This document shows, piece after piece, positions 41,498 to 49,637 of a stretch of 64,000 nucleotides of DNA. Position 1 is the first letter of the stretch; the number at the start of each line of letters is the position of its first letter. This DNA is from SIG603 sp964370115 (GTDB lineage Bacteria > Bacillota > Clostridia > Oscillospirales > Acutalibacteraceae), in contig CAYJIA010000001.1 of assembly GCA_964370115.1 (NCBI GenBank), positions 21,978 through 85,977 on the forward strand, written 5' to 3'. The position numbers and the translations under genes are program-made. Under the pieces are notes generated by a model, which was not told where the DNA came from, made no database searches, and worked only from the letters and a program-made list of their open reading frames with translations.

Positions 41498-42733
41498 TTA
41501 CAATATAATTTTCTTATCTGTCGCACTTTGCGCCGAACAAATTGCACTGCTCCATGCAAAATGAAGATTAAACCCACCGCACAGTCCATGGACATTTAAA
41601 ATTTCACCTGCAAAATACAGCCCTTTTTGTTTTTTCGACTCAAATGTATTTATGTCTATCTCTGATACAGGCACGCCGCCTGCCGTAACTTGTGCGCTCT
41701 CAAAATCACTTATCCCATCGACTTTAAGACTAAATTCTTTCACTTTTTTTGAAAGCCTTAGCAGCTTTTCATCGCTTAGCTTACATATCGGAAGAAGCAC
41801 ATCGACACCACAACTTTTAACTATTTCATAGGCAATTTTTGTGTTTACTACGCCACTTAAAATTTCACCACTTGAGAGATTTTTTTGGCTATATGTTAAA
41901 TCCTTGATAAAATTATATACTTGTTTTGCGGTAAAATCGGGGCAAAAATCTATGTTTAATTTTATATCTTTATTACTGCTCTTTTGAAGATAGGCACCAA
42001 CAAAAACCGATAAATCAAACACACAAATACCAGATACTGCTTTTTTAGAAAACAAAATTTCTCCTTTGTTTTTCTTTACGATTTCGCCGTCTAGACAAAG
42101 TGAAATTTCTGCCTTGCACCTTGTACCCTCTATACTTTTGAGTATCTTATCAGAGCTTAAAAGCTTTGTTAAAACAGGGTACAACGGCGATATGCTATGG
42201 CCAAAACTTTTTGCAATCTCATAGCCGTCTTTTGAGCTTGAGTGCTTGGGAGATGCCATGCCACCGCTTGAAATTATCAGTTTTTTCGCCTTAATTTCTC
42301 TGCCGTCACTTGCTTTTATTAAAAATCCATCTTTAACTTTAATTGAACTAAAACAATTAAAATCTGTCAAAAGCTCTACACCCCTATTCTCACAGGAAAA
42401 ACGCAGAGCATTTAGCACTGCTACCGCCTGCAAATTTAGTGGGTAAACCCTGCCCTCGCTATCAGATTTTGTTATAAGCCCTAGTTTATTAAACTGCTCT
42501 TTTATCTTTTCATACGGAAATTTCTCTAAAAAATCTGCTATATCGTCACCAAAATAATTTTGCGAATTAATATTAAGGTTCGACAAATTACACCTGCCAT
42601 TTCCAGTGGCAAGTAGTTTCTTTCCTATTTTACTATTTCCCTCTAAGAGAACTGAGGTCACACCGTTTTCGCTGGCAACACTCGCCGCCATAAGACCCGC
42701 AGCGCCTGCGCCAATTATAGCTAAATCATACAT
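41498..42733 (-). CDS. NAD(P)/FAD-dependent oxidoreductase, YhiN/BaiN family
   Basis: 411 residues. FAD loop LAIIGAGAAGLMAASVA at the N-terminus, then GNGRCNLSN, SSGGMASPKHSSSKDGYEIA and the C-terminal AGEILNVHGLCGGFNLHFAWSS, all typical of the HI0933/YhiN family. A family member (BaiN) acts in gut bacterial bile-acid dehydroxylation, but most members are uncharacterised and nothing here links this gene to bile acids. AGAGG precedes the ATG. Confidence 0.9.
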   Translation of the reverse strand: MYDLAIIGAGAAGLMAASVASENGVTSVLLEGNSKIGKKLLATGNGRCNLSNLNINSQNYFGDDIADFLEKFPYEKIKEQFNKLGLITKSDSEGRVYPLNLQAVAVLNALRFSCENRGVELLTDFNCFSSIKVKDGFLIKASDGREIKAKKLIISSGGMASPKHSSSKDGYEIAKSFGHSISPLYPVLTKLLSSDKILKSIEGTRCKAEISLCLDGEIVKKNKGEILFSKKAVSGICVFDLSVFVGAYLQKSSNKDIKLNIDFCPDFTAKQVYNFIKDLTYSQKNLSSGEILSGVVNTKIAYEIVKSCGVDVLLPICKLSDEKLLRLSKKVKEFSLKVDGISDFESAQVTAGGVPVSEIDINTFESKKQKGLYFAGEILNVHGLCGGFNLHFAWSSAICSAQSATDKKIIL

Positions 42734-42745
42734 AAAACTACCTCT

Positions 42746-43231
42746 TTAAAATATAAAACCTAAAACTCCATAAGAAAAAATTGTCATAATTATACCTGCA
42801 ATGATGGAACCAATAATTATAGAAAACATTGCAGTTTTAAATTTCATTTTCATCACAACAGCTGCCAATGCACCTGTCCATGCACCAGTGCCTGGAAGCG
42901 GAATCGCTACAAATATTAAAAGTCCTAAAACTTTGTATTTTTCAATTCTAAGTATTTTTTCTTCTGCTTTTCTCTCTAGCTTGTCAACAAGTTTAAAAAG
43001 CTTAGTATTTTTCATCCAGTCAAAAATCTTTCTTAAAAACAATAATATGAAAGGAATTGGTGTTAAAGTACCTAAAATACATAGTCCCAAGGCAACCCAC
43101 ATATCAACACCCAAAGCACTTGCGGCGATTATGCCACCACGAAGCTCTACAAGCGGTGCCATAGATAATATAAAAACTGCAAGCTCCCTTGGAAAATCAT
43201 GCCCCAAAAGTTCTAATAAAAATTCTGTCAT
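42746..43231 (-). CDS. COG2426-family small integral membrane protein
   Basis: 161-residue protein with four to five hydrophobic segments, matching the small multidrug-export-like COG2426 family: HDFPRELAVFILSMAPLVELRGG, then ALGVDMWVALGLCILGTLTPIPFILLF and the C-terminal half VAIPLPGTGAWTGALAA, which is the family's best motif. ATG at 43231 fits AAGGAG better than the ATG at 43237. 12 bases upstream of the YhiN gene, so probably one operon. Transport activity is not established for this family. Confidence 0.82.
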   Translation of the reverse strand: MTEFLLELLGHDFPRELAVFILSMAPLVELRGGIIAASALGVDMWVALGLCILGTLTPIPFILLFLRKIFDWMKNTKLFKLVDKLERKAEEKILRIEKYKVLGLLIFVAIPLPGTGAWTGALAAVVMKMKFKTAMFSIIIGSIIAGIIMTIFSYGVLGFIF

Positions 43232-43312
43232 ATTCATTTCTCCTTAATATTAAACAATTACCGTCTATTATAACATAATAAACGTCATTTGGGAATAGTT
43301 TTACATTAAGTT

Positions 43313-43816
43313 CTAATCTTTTCGCAGAAACCCTTTGCTTTCAAGTGCTGCTTTAAGTTCTTCTAAGTGCTTTTTACTAGGACAAGAAACAGTGTGAAAA
43401 TGCTGCTCATTTGTGAGTTGAGACAGTGGTAAATCATCGCTGTTTTTAAGCTTTTCTAAAAATTCATCTGCATCATTACGACTAAAAATATAAAGCTGTC
43501 CCGTAATTTGCCCATACAAGGCATGTTCTACCATTACATTTTTCAGCCCACAGCCACAGTCGATTATGGTATAAATTTCTTCTTTTAAATCTTCTAAGCT
43601 ATGTTCACACGCTATAACATAGAGCTTTTCTTTGCTTTCACTTAAAATATAACCACGTGGTGTTGCCGTGATATTTTCGCCTTTTGCGCGCAACAGCGCT
43701 ATATCACCCACTATAATTTGACGGCTGACTGATAATTTTTCGCCAAGCTTTGTTGCGCTTATAGGCATTTCACAATTTTTTAGAGTTTCCATTATCATGT
43801 TTCTTCTGTCATTCAT
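43313..43816 (-). CDS. niaR: NiaR-like transcriptional repressor (HTH + 3H domain)
   Basis: 167 residues. The N-terminus is a winged HTH (ISATKLGEKLSVSRQIIVGDIALLRAKG). The C-terminal 3H domain carries its histidines in ACEHSLEDL, MVEHALYGQITG and EQHFHTVSCPSKKHLEEL. NiaR proteins bind nicotinate and repress NAD biosynthesis and niacin uptake genes. None of these is adjacent, so the regulon must be elsewhere. GAGGTG is 8 bases before the ATG at 43816. Confidence 0.9.
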   Translation of the reverse strand: MNDRRNMIMETLKNCEMPISATKLGEKLSVSRQIIVGDIALLRAKGENITATPRGYILSESKEKLYVIACEHSLEDLKEEIYTIIDCGCGLKNVMVEHALYGQITGQLYIFSRNDADEFLEKLKNSDDLPLSQLTNEQHFHTVSCPSKKHLEELKAALESKGFLRKD

Positions 43817-43895
43817 AAGTATCACCTCTTAACTTTAAGTATACCAAAATCTACCACTGTTTTTCAAGCTTAAATATGATTTAACCAAAATTTAC

Positions 43896-43924
43896 TTTAC
43901 TTACACCGATTAAACTGTTATAAT
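43896..43924 (+). promoter_or_regulatory. Promoter of the crh-like/mgsA pair
   Basis: TTTACT (43896-43901), 17-base spacer, TATAAT (43919-43924). The HPr-like gene starts at GTG 43957 after AAGGAGG. Confidence 0.75.
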
Positions 43925-43956
43925 TTGTACAAATTGAAATTCAAGGAGGCTTTGCC

Positions 43957-44193
43957 GTGAAAGATTTAATCGTAAAATTTGAAAATCAAACAGCAATTCC
44001 TAAATTTGTTAAGATTATTTCGCCACTAACTGGCGATTTTGAACTTATCCAAGAAAACTTTATACTTGACGCACGCTCGCTTATGGGCATTTATAGCTTA
44101 GGTTTATCAAACCCTATCACTTTGCGTGTGTATGAATACAATGATGAAATTTTAGTTTTATTAAAAGACTATATTATTGATGAGGGGATTTAA
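43957..44193 (+). CDS. HPr/Crh-like regulatory protein without the phosphocarrier histidine
   Basis: 78 residues, GTG start with AAGGAGG 7 bases before. The fold-defining second half matches HPr: FILDARSLMGIYSLGLSNP aligns with the HPr segment around Ser46 (LKSIMGVMSLGI), with Ser41 in the HPrK-target position. In the first half, where HPr has GIHARPA, this protein has NQTAIPK, so the active His15 position is Thr12 and Arg17 is Ile. Loss of His15 with retention of Ser46 is the hallmark of Bacillus Crh. Its stop is 4 bases before the mgsA ATG, so the pair is almost certainly co-translated. Confidence 0.82.
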   Translation: MKDLIVKFENQTAIPKFVKIISPLTGDFELIQENFILDARSLMGIYSLGLSNPITLRVYEYNDEILVLLKDYIIDEGI

Positions 44194-44197
44194 AAAC

Positions 44198-44674
44198 ATG
44201 AATACTGAATACATTAGCCTAACCTTTGCAAAACAAAAAAACATCGCGCTCATTGCCCATGACGGCAAAAAAGAAGAAATGCTTGAATGGTGCGAGAAAA
44301 ACAAAGAGATACTTTCAAGGCATTTTTTATGTGGCACAGGAACAACCGCTACCATGATAGCCGAGCGAACCTCACTTCCTGTACGTGCATACAACAGTGG
44401 CCCTTTAGGTGGTGACCAACAGATAGGTGCAAAAATCGTTGAGGGGAATATAGACTTTATCGTATTTTTCTCTGACCCGCTATGTGCCCAACCCCACGAC
44501 CCAGATGTAAAAGCCCTTCTTAGAATTGCACTTGTATACGATATTCCAATCGCAACAAATCGCTCTTCTGCCGACTTTATGATAACTTCAAGCTATATGG
44601 ATGAAGAGTATACAAGAACAGTAGAAAATTTCCAGTTGACCGTAAAAAAACGCAGTCAGAGCCTAAAGAAGTAA
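44198..44674 (+). CDS. mgsA: Methylglyoxal synthase
   Basis: Converts dihydroxyacetone phosphate to methylglyoxal and phosphate, a bypass used when sugar phosphates pile up. 158 residues from ATG 44198 (GAGGGG before it; the upstream in-frame TTG at 44177 overlaps the previous gene). Family motifs: IALIAHDGKKEEM, GTGTTATMI, GPLGGDQQIGAKI with the catalytic Asp region, DPLCAQPHDPDVKALLRIA and ATNRSSADF. Directly downstream of the Crh-like gene and followed by a strong terminator. Confidence 0.96.
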   Translation: MNTEYISLTFAKQKNIALIAHDGKKEEMLEWCEKNKEILSRHFLCGTGTTATMIAERTSLPVRAYNSGPLGGDQQIGAKIVEGNIDFIVFFSDPLCAQPHDPDVKALLRIALVYDIPIATNRSSADFMITSSYMDEEYTRTVENFQLTVKKRSQSLKK

Positions 44675-44734
44675 TTTATAGTTAATAATTGTGGTGAAAT
44701 GCTTCGCATTTTTTCAAGTAATTTTGATATGATG

Positions 44735-44769
44735 AAGGGAACAGTCCAAGTTGGCTGTTCCCTTTTTTG
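44735..44769. terminator. Terminator between mgsA and the ligase gene
   Basis: AAGGGAACAG / CTGTTCCCTT with a 10-base loop and a T-run, between convergent transcription units. Confidence 0.9.
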
Positions 44770-44781
44770 TTATAAATAAAA

Positions 44782-46293
44782 TTATTTACGTTTAATTTTC
44801 TTTGACGGAGTTTTTTCAAACTCTTCATCTCTTGTCGAAAAACTTACAACTCTTTTATACATTGGTACTTTTTCGTTATAGATGTCTATCGCCCTTTGTA
44901 ATGCCTCGTCTAAATTTTTGACTTTTTTCTTTGCGACATATTCTAAATCGGGGAAGATTTCTGCATGTATTTGTGTTTCTTTTTCTTTTACAATAATCTC
45001 TTTTATAAGTGGTGATGGCGCTATTACATTCTCTATTTCTTCTGGAGAAACATTTTCGCCATTTGCAAGTATAATAAGATTTTTCTTTCTTCCTGTTATG
45101 TACACAAAGTTATCTTCGTCTATATAGCCTAAGTCGCCAGTCTTGAGCCAGCCGTCCTCTAGGGTTTCAGCTGTCTCTTTTGGCATGTTATAATAGCCTA
45201 GCATAACACTTGAGCCTTTTACCCAAATTTCCTCGTCTACTATTTTCGCTTCACAGTTTGGTATAAGCTTTCCAACCGATGTATCCTTGCTTTGCCAAAA
45301 TAGGTTTGTACTAATAACAGGCGAGCACTCTGTCATACCATAACCTTGCAAAATTGTCACACCATATGCCCTAAACGCCTCTATCATTTCAGGATTTAGG
45401 TATGCTCCACCGCTGATTATAGTTTTTAGGTTTCCACCAAAAGCCGCCTTCGCAACAAGTTTTTTGGGCAGTATGCCACCGCTTGCAACAAGTTTTTGGT
45501 GAACTGACTCTATTACTAGTGGAACTAATAGTATTATTTCAGGCTTAAACAATTTCATATTTTTCGAAACACGCATAATTGAGTCATTGATGCATATTTT
45601 CATGCCTATATAAATACCTTTTAATATGTCCATTGTAAAGCAATATACATGATGAATAGGCAAAACGGTCATAGAAACCGTACCCGCTGGAATTTTCATA
45701 TCAAAACAAGTAGCATTATCGCTTAAGTTTTTATGTGATAGCATAACGCCCTTACTTTTGCCCGTTGTGCCAGAGGTGTAAAGTATACAACACATTTTAT
45801 CATTGTCAAGCTCTGCGCTAAATTCACCTTTATTTTTCTCTAACAGTTTTGGTAACGATAAAAACCCATTTTCATCGTCTTCTTTTAAAAACATAGAAAT
45901 TATATGTTTTATCTTAGGGCATTTTTCTTTTACCATTTTAGCTACGTCTTGTCTTATTTCATCAAAAACTAAAACCGATACATCCGCCCTGTCAAAAAGC
46001 TCGCACAAATCTTCTGCTGGAAGTTGCACGTCTACTGGCACTATTACAGAGCCTGAGTTTACTGTACCAAAATAAGTTATAACCCACTCATAGCTTGTAG
46101 TTCCTATAACCGCCACATGCTCGCCTAGCATGTCCAGTGATTTTAACACATTACTAAAACTTTCACTATCAGCTTTTAACTGATTGTAAGATTTGTCTAC
46201 TAAGTCTTTTTTATCTTTATAGCAAAACGCTGTGCTGTCACCATAAGATTTTGCCGCAAGATCTATTATTTCTTTCATATTTTGTGGTGTCAC
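44782..46293 (-). CDS. AMP-forming acyl/aminoacyl ligase of the carrier-protein cluster
   Basis: 503-residue ANL-superfamily enzyme that should activate a carboxylic acid as acyl-AMP and load it on CoA or on the adjacent carrier protein. Core motifs: CILYTSGTTGKSKGVMLSH (P-loop), GYGMTECSPVIS, DGWLKTGDLGYIDED, ITGRKKNLIILANGENVSPEEIE and the final lysine motif KTPSKKIKR. GTG start at 46293 after AAGGGGG. It is more like long-chain fatty acyl ligases than amino-acid adenylation domains by eye, and lies 41 bases downstream of the ACP gene, so an ACP-loading role is likely but inferred. Confidence 0.85.
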   Translation of the reverse strand: MTPQNMKEIIDLAAKSYGDSTAFCYKDKKDLVDKSYNQLKADSESFSNVLKSLDMLGEHVAVIGTTSYEWVITYFGTVNSGSVIVPVDVQLPAEDLCELFDRADVSVLVFDEIRQDVAKMVKEKCPKIKHIISMFLKEDDENGFLSLPKLLEKNKGEFSAELDNDKMCCILYTSGTTGKSKGVMLSHKNLSDNATCFDMKIPAGTVSMTVLPIHHVYCFTMDILKGIYIGMKICINDSIMRVSKNMKLFKPEIILLVPLVIESVHQKLVASGGILPKKLVAKAAFGGNLKTIISGGAYLNPEMIEAFRAYGVTILQGYGMTECSPVISTNLFWQSKDTSVGKLIPNCEAKIVDEEIWVKGSSVMLGYYNMPKETAETLEDGWLKTGDLGYIDEDNFVYITGRKKNLIILANGENVSPEEIENVIAPSPLIKEIIVKEKETQIHAEIFPDLEYVAKKKVKNLDEALQRAIDIYNEKVPMYKRVVSFSTRDEEFEKTPSKKIKRK

Positions 46294-46334
46294 TTGTATT
46301 TGCCCCCTTTGATATTTATTTTTTCCTGATTAAT

Positions 46335-46562
46335 TTACTCTGCTATTTCTTCAATATATTTAACTGCATCGCCTACAGTTTTTATATTTACAACTTTTCT
46401 CTCTTCGACTTCAACATCGAAAGTTTCTTCTATCTCGCCTACCATGCTCATAAAATCATATGAGTTAAAACCTAGGTCTTCAATAAATCTTGAGTCTAAA
46501 GTTATTGCACTTTCTTCTACGTCTACGTAATTTACGATTATTTCTTTAATTTTTTCAAACAT
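46335..46562 (-). CDS. Acyl/peptidyl carrier protein of the cluster
   Basis: 75-residue acidic carrier protein. The phosphopantetheine attachment serine is Ser34 in DLGFNSYDF. Helical pattern (MFEKIKEIIVNYVDVEESAI then FMSMVGEIEETFDVEVEE and VGDAVKYIEEI) is that of ACPs. It is not next to fatty acid synthase genes but between a condensation enzyme and an AMP ligase, so it is a dedicated carrier for that pathway. ATG start. Confidence 0.92.
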   Translation of the reverse strand: MFEKIKEIIVNYVDVEESAITLDSRFIEDLGFNSYDFMSMVGEIEETFDVEVEERKVVNIKTVGDAVKYIEEIAE

Positions 46563-46593
46563 TATATTTCCTCTTTCTATATTTTATTCCTGA

Positions 46594-48003
46594 TTAAACG
46601 CTTGCTATAATATCGCCTACTGTTTTGTCTGGATTTCTTATGCCCTCGAATAAAATTTTGCACACATAATAGTACATATATTCAAGTTTTTCATAGGTCA
46701 CAACGCCTGTTTGATGCTCAAATCCAAATTCTAATCCGTTGTCCTCTCCCCTGTGAGAAACGGTTAGATATAAAGCCTGTGCCGCTACACCATTTGTATA
46801 TCTTGCAGATTTATAGTGTATTGCACCTAGTTTTCCGAGGCCATTGCCTTTGGCTGTCATTGGCTGATAAGTAAGGCTCATTGGGTCATATGTTTGTCCT
46901 GGGTCAAGTTTAAAGAAGTTTGAACGTGTGTAAAAATACTCTACTGAGCTAAAGTTTGCGTGTCTGAAAAGTTGATTTTGACCGTCACGTATTTTGTGTA
47001 TACCTTCAAGGAAAGTGTCCTCTTTTGAAACTATTGTTCTAAACGGGAAGCAGTGTATACGTGTGCCGCCTGAGCGTTTTTCTTTTAAAGTAGCTCTTCT
47101 TGCAACAGTTGAAACTATCGAAACGTCGTCTGTGTCATTTTCTTTTTGAAAATATGTACGAAGTCCCATTAAAAGTAGGCAAACCATTGAAATTCCATTG
47201 TCTGCGCAAAATTTCATAAGCTCTTCCGATGCATCTGCTTCAAGGTTAAAGTTTGCTATATTTGCATTGATGTCTTGTGATACATAAGTAGCAGCCCTTA
47301 AATTTGGGTTGTTTTTAATTTTTCTTTCATTCTCAAGCAGTGCCCTGCCGTCGATATGTGTGAAAAATGGTTCTTTCTCTGTGATGTATTTTTGGAAAAA
47401 CTCTCTGTCTTTTATACTTTGTTTGCTTCCAGCTTCATACTCTAAATCTTTCTTTAGTTGCTCAACATAAGATGCCATTGGCTTTGGATATGCAAGCTCT
47501 GGATGGTCTGTGTATTTTTTAAAGCAGTAAATTTCTATTACATCTCTTAAAAACAAGATAAGAGACTGTGCGTCCATTGTTATGTGGTCGGCACAAAAGT
47601 ACAGTCCCTCAAAACCGTCTGGTGTTTTTACTATGACAATTTTATTAAGCGGTGTGTCATATCTTTCAAATGGTGTCTTGGTCCAGTTTTCCATCTCAGC
47701 CTTTGCGTCTTCAGCGCTCCAGCCAGTGAAATCAAAATACGGAATTTCTCTGTCATCAGTTTTTGCTATATACTGATACACAGTGCCGTCTTTGTCTTCT
47801 ACAAGGCGTATTCTCATAGCCTCTTGTCTGTCGTAGGCCTCTCTTATAGCCTCTCTTAGTAGGTCTTTATCGATATCAATCTCAATTGTAAGGCTTGTAC
47901 CGATGTTTAGCAGTTCTTTTCTGGGGCAGTACTTAAGTGCGAAAAAATGCAGCATCTGCGCCGCAGTCAAGGGGTAAACTTTGTTTCCTAGTCTTGTTTT
48001 CAT
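46594..48003 (-). CDS. Free-standing NRPS-type condensation enzyme
   Basis: 469 residues, the size of a single condensation domain. The core motif HHxxxDG appears as DHITMDA with His140 and Asp144, so the catalytic histidine is kept while the first His and final Gly are replaced. The N-terminus YPLTAAQMLHFFALKYCP resembles motif C1 and the C-terminal half holds the RIHCFPFRTIVSKEDTF and DNGLEFGFEHQTGVV regions, similar to motifs C4/C5. Condensation enzymes join an acyl or aminoacyl carrier thioester to an amine or alcohol. 31 bases before the ACP gene and 3 bases after the hydrolase gene. Product unknown. Confidence 0.85.
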   Translation of the reverse strand: MKTRLGNKVYPLTAAQMLHFFALKYCPRKELLNIGTSLTIEIDIDKDLLREAIREAYDRQEAMRIRLVEDKDGTVYQYIAKTDDREIPYFDFTGWSAEDAKAEMENWTKTPFERYDTPLNKIVIVKTPDGFEGLYFCADHITMDAQSLILFLRDVIEIYCFKKYTDHPELAYPKPMASYVEQLKKDLEYEAGSKQSIKDREFFQKYITEKEPFFTHIDGRALLENERKIKNNPNLRAATYVSQDINANIANFNLEADASEELMKFCADNGISMVCLLLMGLRTYFQKENDTDDVSIVSTVARRATLKEKRSGGTRIHCFPFRTIVSKEDTFLEGIHKIRDGQNQLFRHANFSSVEYFYTRSNFFKLDPGQTYDPMSLTYQPMTAKGNGLGKLGAIHYKSARYTNGVAAQALYLTVSHRGEDNGLEFGFEHQTGVVTYEKLEYMYYYVCKILFEGIRNPDKTVGDIIASV

Positions 48004-48006
48004 AAA

Positions 48007-48978
48007 TTACTTAACTCCTTTTCCTTTTAAAAACTCTTCAATTTTTTTATAATAAAGCTCAGGATCTTTATATATGCTATTTGCATGTCCTGCTCCTTTT
48101 ATAACTAATATATCTTTCTCAGATGCACAGCTATCATATAACTTATACACCATGTCGCAAGGTACAAAGCTGTCTGTCTCACCATGTATAAACAGCATTG
48201 GAACTTTTGCCTTTTTTACTTCGTTTATAGAGTTACAGGTTTTTATACTAAAACCTGCCTTTTCCCTGCCCATTTTTTCGGCAAGTGATAAAATAGGATA
48301 AGCAGGTATGTGGTACATATTTTTAAGCACAGACTCAAAAACCTCCCAACCACTCGTAAAGGCGCAGTCAGAGACTATTGCCACTACATTTTCTGGCAAA
48401 TCAAGTCCACTCATCATACAAACCGTAGCACCACCCATAGATCCACCATGTAGCAGTATTTCATGCTTATTATCGCTAAACCTATTATTTAGGTACTCAA
48501 TCCAGTTAAGGCCATCGTATCTTTCAAGATAGCCAAAACCTATATATTTACCCTCGCTGTCTCCGTGAGAACGCTGGTCAATTATTAAAATATTATAACC
48601 CAAGCCATAGTAAAATCTCGCAATGGTTGGATGCTCTAAAAGCCCTTGGCTTGTGTATCCGTGAAATAAAATTACGGTCTTTTGTTCTTTTTCGTCTTTT
48701 CGCTCTTCGTTTTCAAAGTAATAGCCTCTAAGCTTTAAATTATCGCGTGAATTAATTGTGATTTCATCTCTCTTTAAAGTTTCCATCCACTCTTTGTTTT
48801 CGTTTATAAGCGGATAATATTGTGTCCAATCCACACCCGACATTTTCATGGTTCTTTCTGTTCTTGCATTTTGCCTTATCATAGTCCTGTCAAAAAAGTA
48901 TTTTGTAATTGCAACATGAGATGCAATTGTAACTCCAGCTAAAGCACCAAGCCCTAAAGCTAATTTTAAAATTGACAT
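48007..48978 (-). CDS. Alpha/beta hydrolase with N-terminal membrane segment
   Basis: 323 residues. One hydrophobic helix at residues about 4-24, then an alpha/beta hydrolase with nucleophile Ser180 in LLHGGSMGG, Asp269 in FIHGETDSFVP and His298 in KGAGHANS, a complete catalytic triad. The oxyanion-region motif is ILFHGYTS. Resembles BAAT/acyl-peptidase-like or lysophospholipase-type hydrolases. In this cluster it could release the product from the carrier protein, acting as a thioesterase, or hydrolyse an ester at the membrane face; the sequence does not decide. Confidence 0.85.
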   Translation of the reverse strand: MSILKLALGLGALAGVTIASHVAITKYFFDRTMIRQNARTERTMKMSGVDWTQYYPLINENKEWMETLKRDEITINSRDNLKLRGYYFENEERKDEKEQKTVILFHGYTSQGLLEHPTIARFYYGLGYNILIIDQRSHGDSEGKYIGFGYLERYDGLNWIEYLNNRFSDNKHEILLHGGSMGGATVCMMSGLDLPENVVAIVSDCAFTSGWEVFESVLKNMYHIPAYPILSLAEKMGREKAGFSIKTCNSINEVKKAKVPMLFIHGETDSFVPCDMVYKLYDSCASEKDILVIKGAGHANSIYKDPELYYKKIEEFLKGKGVK

Positions 48979-49051
48979 AAACCTTTTCCTCCTAAAATTT
49001 ATTTAGGGTGTTCGACCAAAACACTGTCAACCACCCCTAAATAACACATAT

Positions 49052-49381
49052 TTACTTGTTTTCTGACACAAAATCCTTTAGTTTTAGCGCTTTTTCAAGA
49101 CTGCCGTGCACTTTAAGCTTTCCTAAAGTAAACGCCATTACGGGATCTTTTTCACCTTTTAATATTTTAATGAGGGTTTTTCCGCTTGCAATAAACTCGG
49201 CATCGCAATCGATATAGTCGTACGGCTCGACTTTAAGCACTCCATCTGCTACCTCGGCATAAAATTTGCCCTCTCCCTCGCCTGTGATAGTAAACTGATA
49301 CGCCAAATGCTCGTGAACCCCACTTACATCTGCATCTTTTACAGCATCTTTTACAAGGTCAAAAATTTCTTCATAAGTCAT
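49052..49381 (-). CDS. SCP2-type lipid-binding protein
   Basis: 109 residues. The pattern ADGVLKVEPYDYIDCDAEFI, then ASGKTLIKILKGEKDPVMAF and TLGKLKVHGSLEKALKLKDF is the SCP2 sterol-carrier fold, a soluble hydrophobic pocket that binds acyl-CoAs or lipids. ATG at 49381 with AAAGGA; the TTG at 49390 is less likely. First gene of the cluster read from the promoter at 49456-49484, 73 bases before the hydrolase. It suggests that the cluster handles a lipid or acyl substrate. Confidence 0.85.
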   Translation of the reverse strand: MTYEEIFDLVKDAVKDADVSGVHEHLAYQFTITGEGEGKFYAEVADGVLKVEPYDYIDCDAEFIASGKTLIKILKGEKDPVMAFTLGKLKVHGSLEKALKLKDFVSENK

Positions 49382-49455
49382 AAAAATCAATCCTTTCTTA
49401 CAAACTTAGACAAAACATTCTAAACTGCTACATTCGAACATGATTTATTATGTTT

Positions 49456-49484
49456 ATATTAGCATATATACAATAAAAAATCAA
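49456..49484 (-). promoter_or_regulatory. Promoter of the carrier-protein cluster
   Basis: Minus strand TTGATT (49479-49484), 17-base spacer, TAATAT (49456-49461), about 75 bases before the SCP2 gene. Confidence 0.65.
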
Positions 49485-49587
49485 TAAATTTGTTATTATT
49501 AAATATAATTTACAGAATTTTTTCATAATTTTTACATTTCATTTATTTATAGGATATGTAAAATACATTTGCTTTATTCCATTGTAT

Positions 49588-49622
49588 AAAAAAGGAGAAG
49601 CCGTAACTCCTCCTTTTTTTTT
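49588..49622 (-). terminator. Terminator of the P-type ATPase gene
   Basis: AAAAAAGGAG / CTCCTTTTTT with a 12-base loop; the run is long on both strands, so it can stop minus-strand transcription from the ATPase gene. Confidence 0.8.
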
Positions 49623-49637
49623 AACCGCATAAGTCTT

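Noticed and set aside
44782..46293. Housekeeping long-chain acyl-CoA synthetase (FadD) for fatty acid degradation
   Set aside because: No beta-oxidation genes nearby; the gene is in an operon with a dedicated ACP, condensation enzyme and hydrolase, so a plain FadD role is less likely, though sequence alone does not exclude CoA as acceptor.
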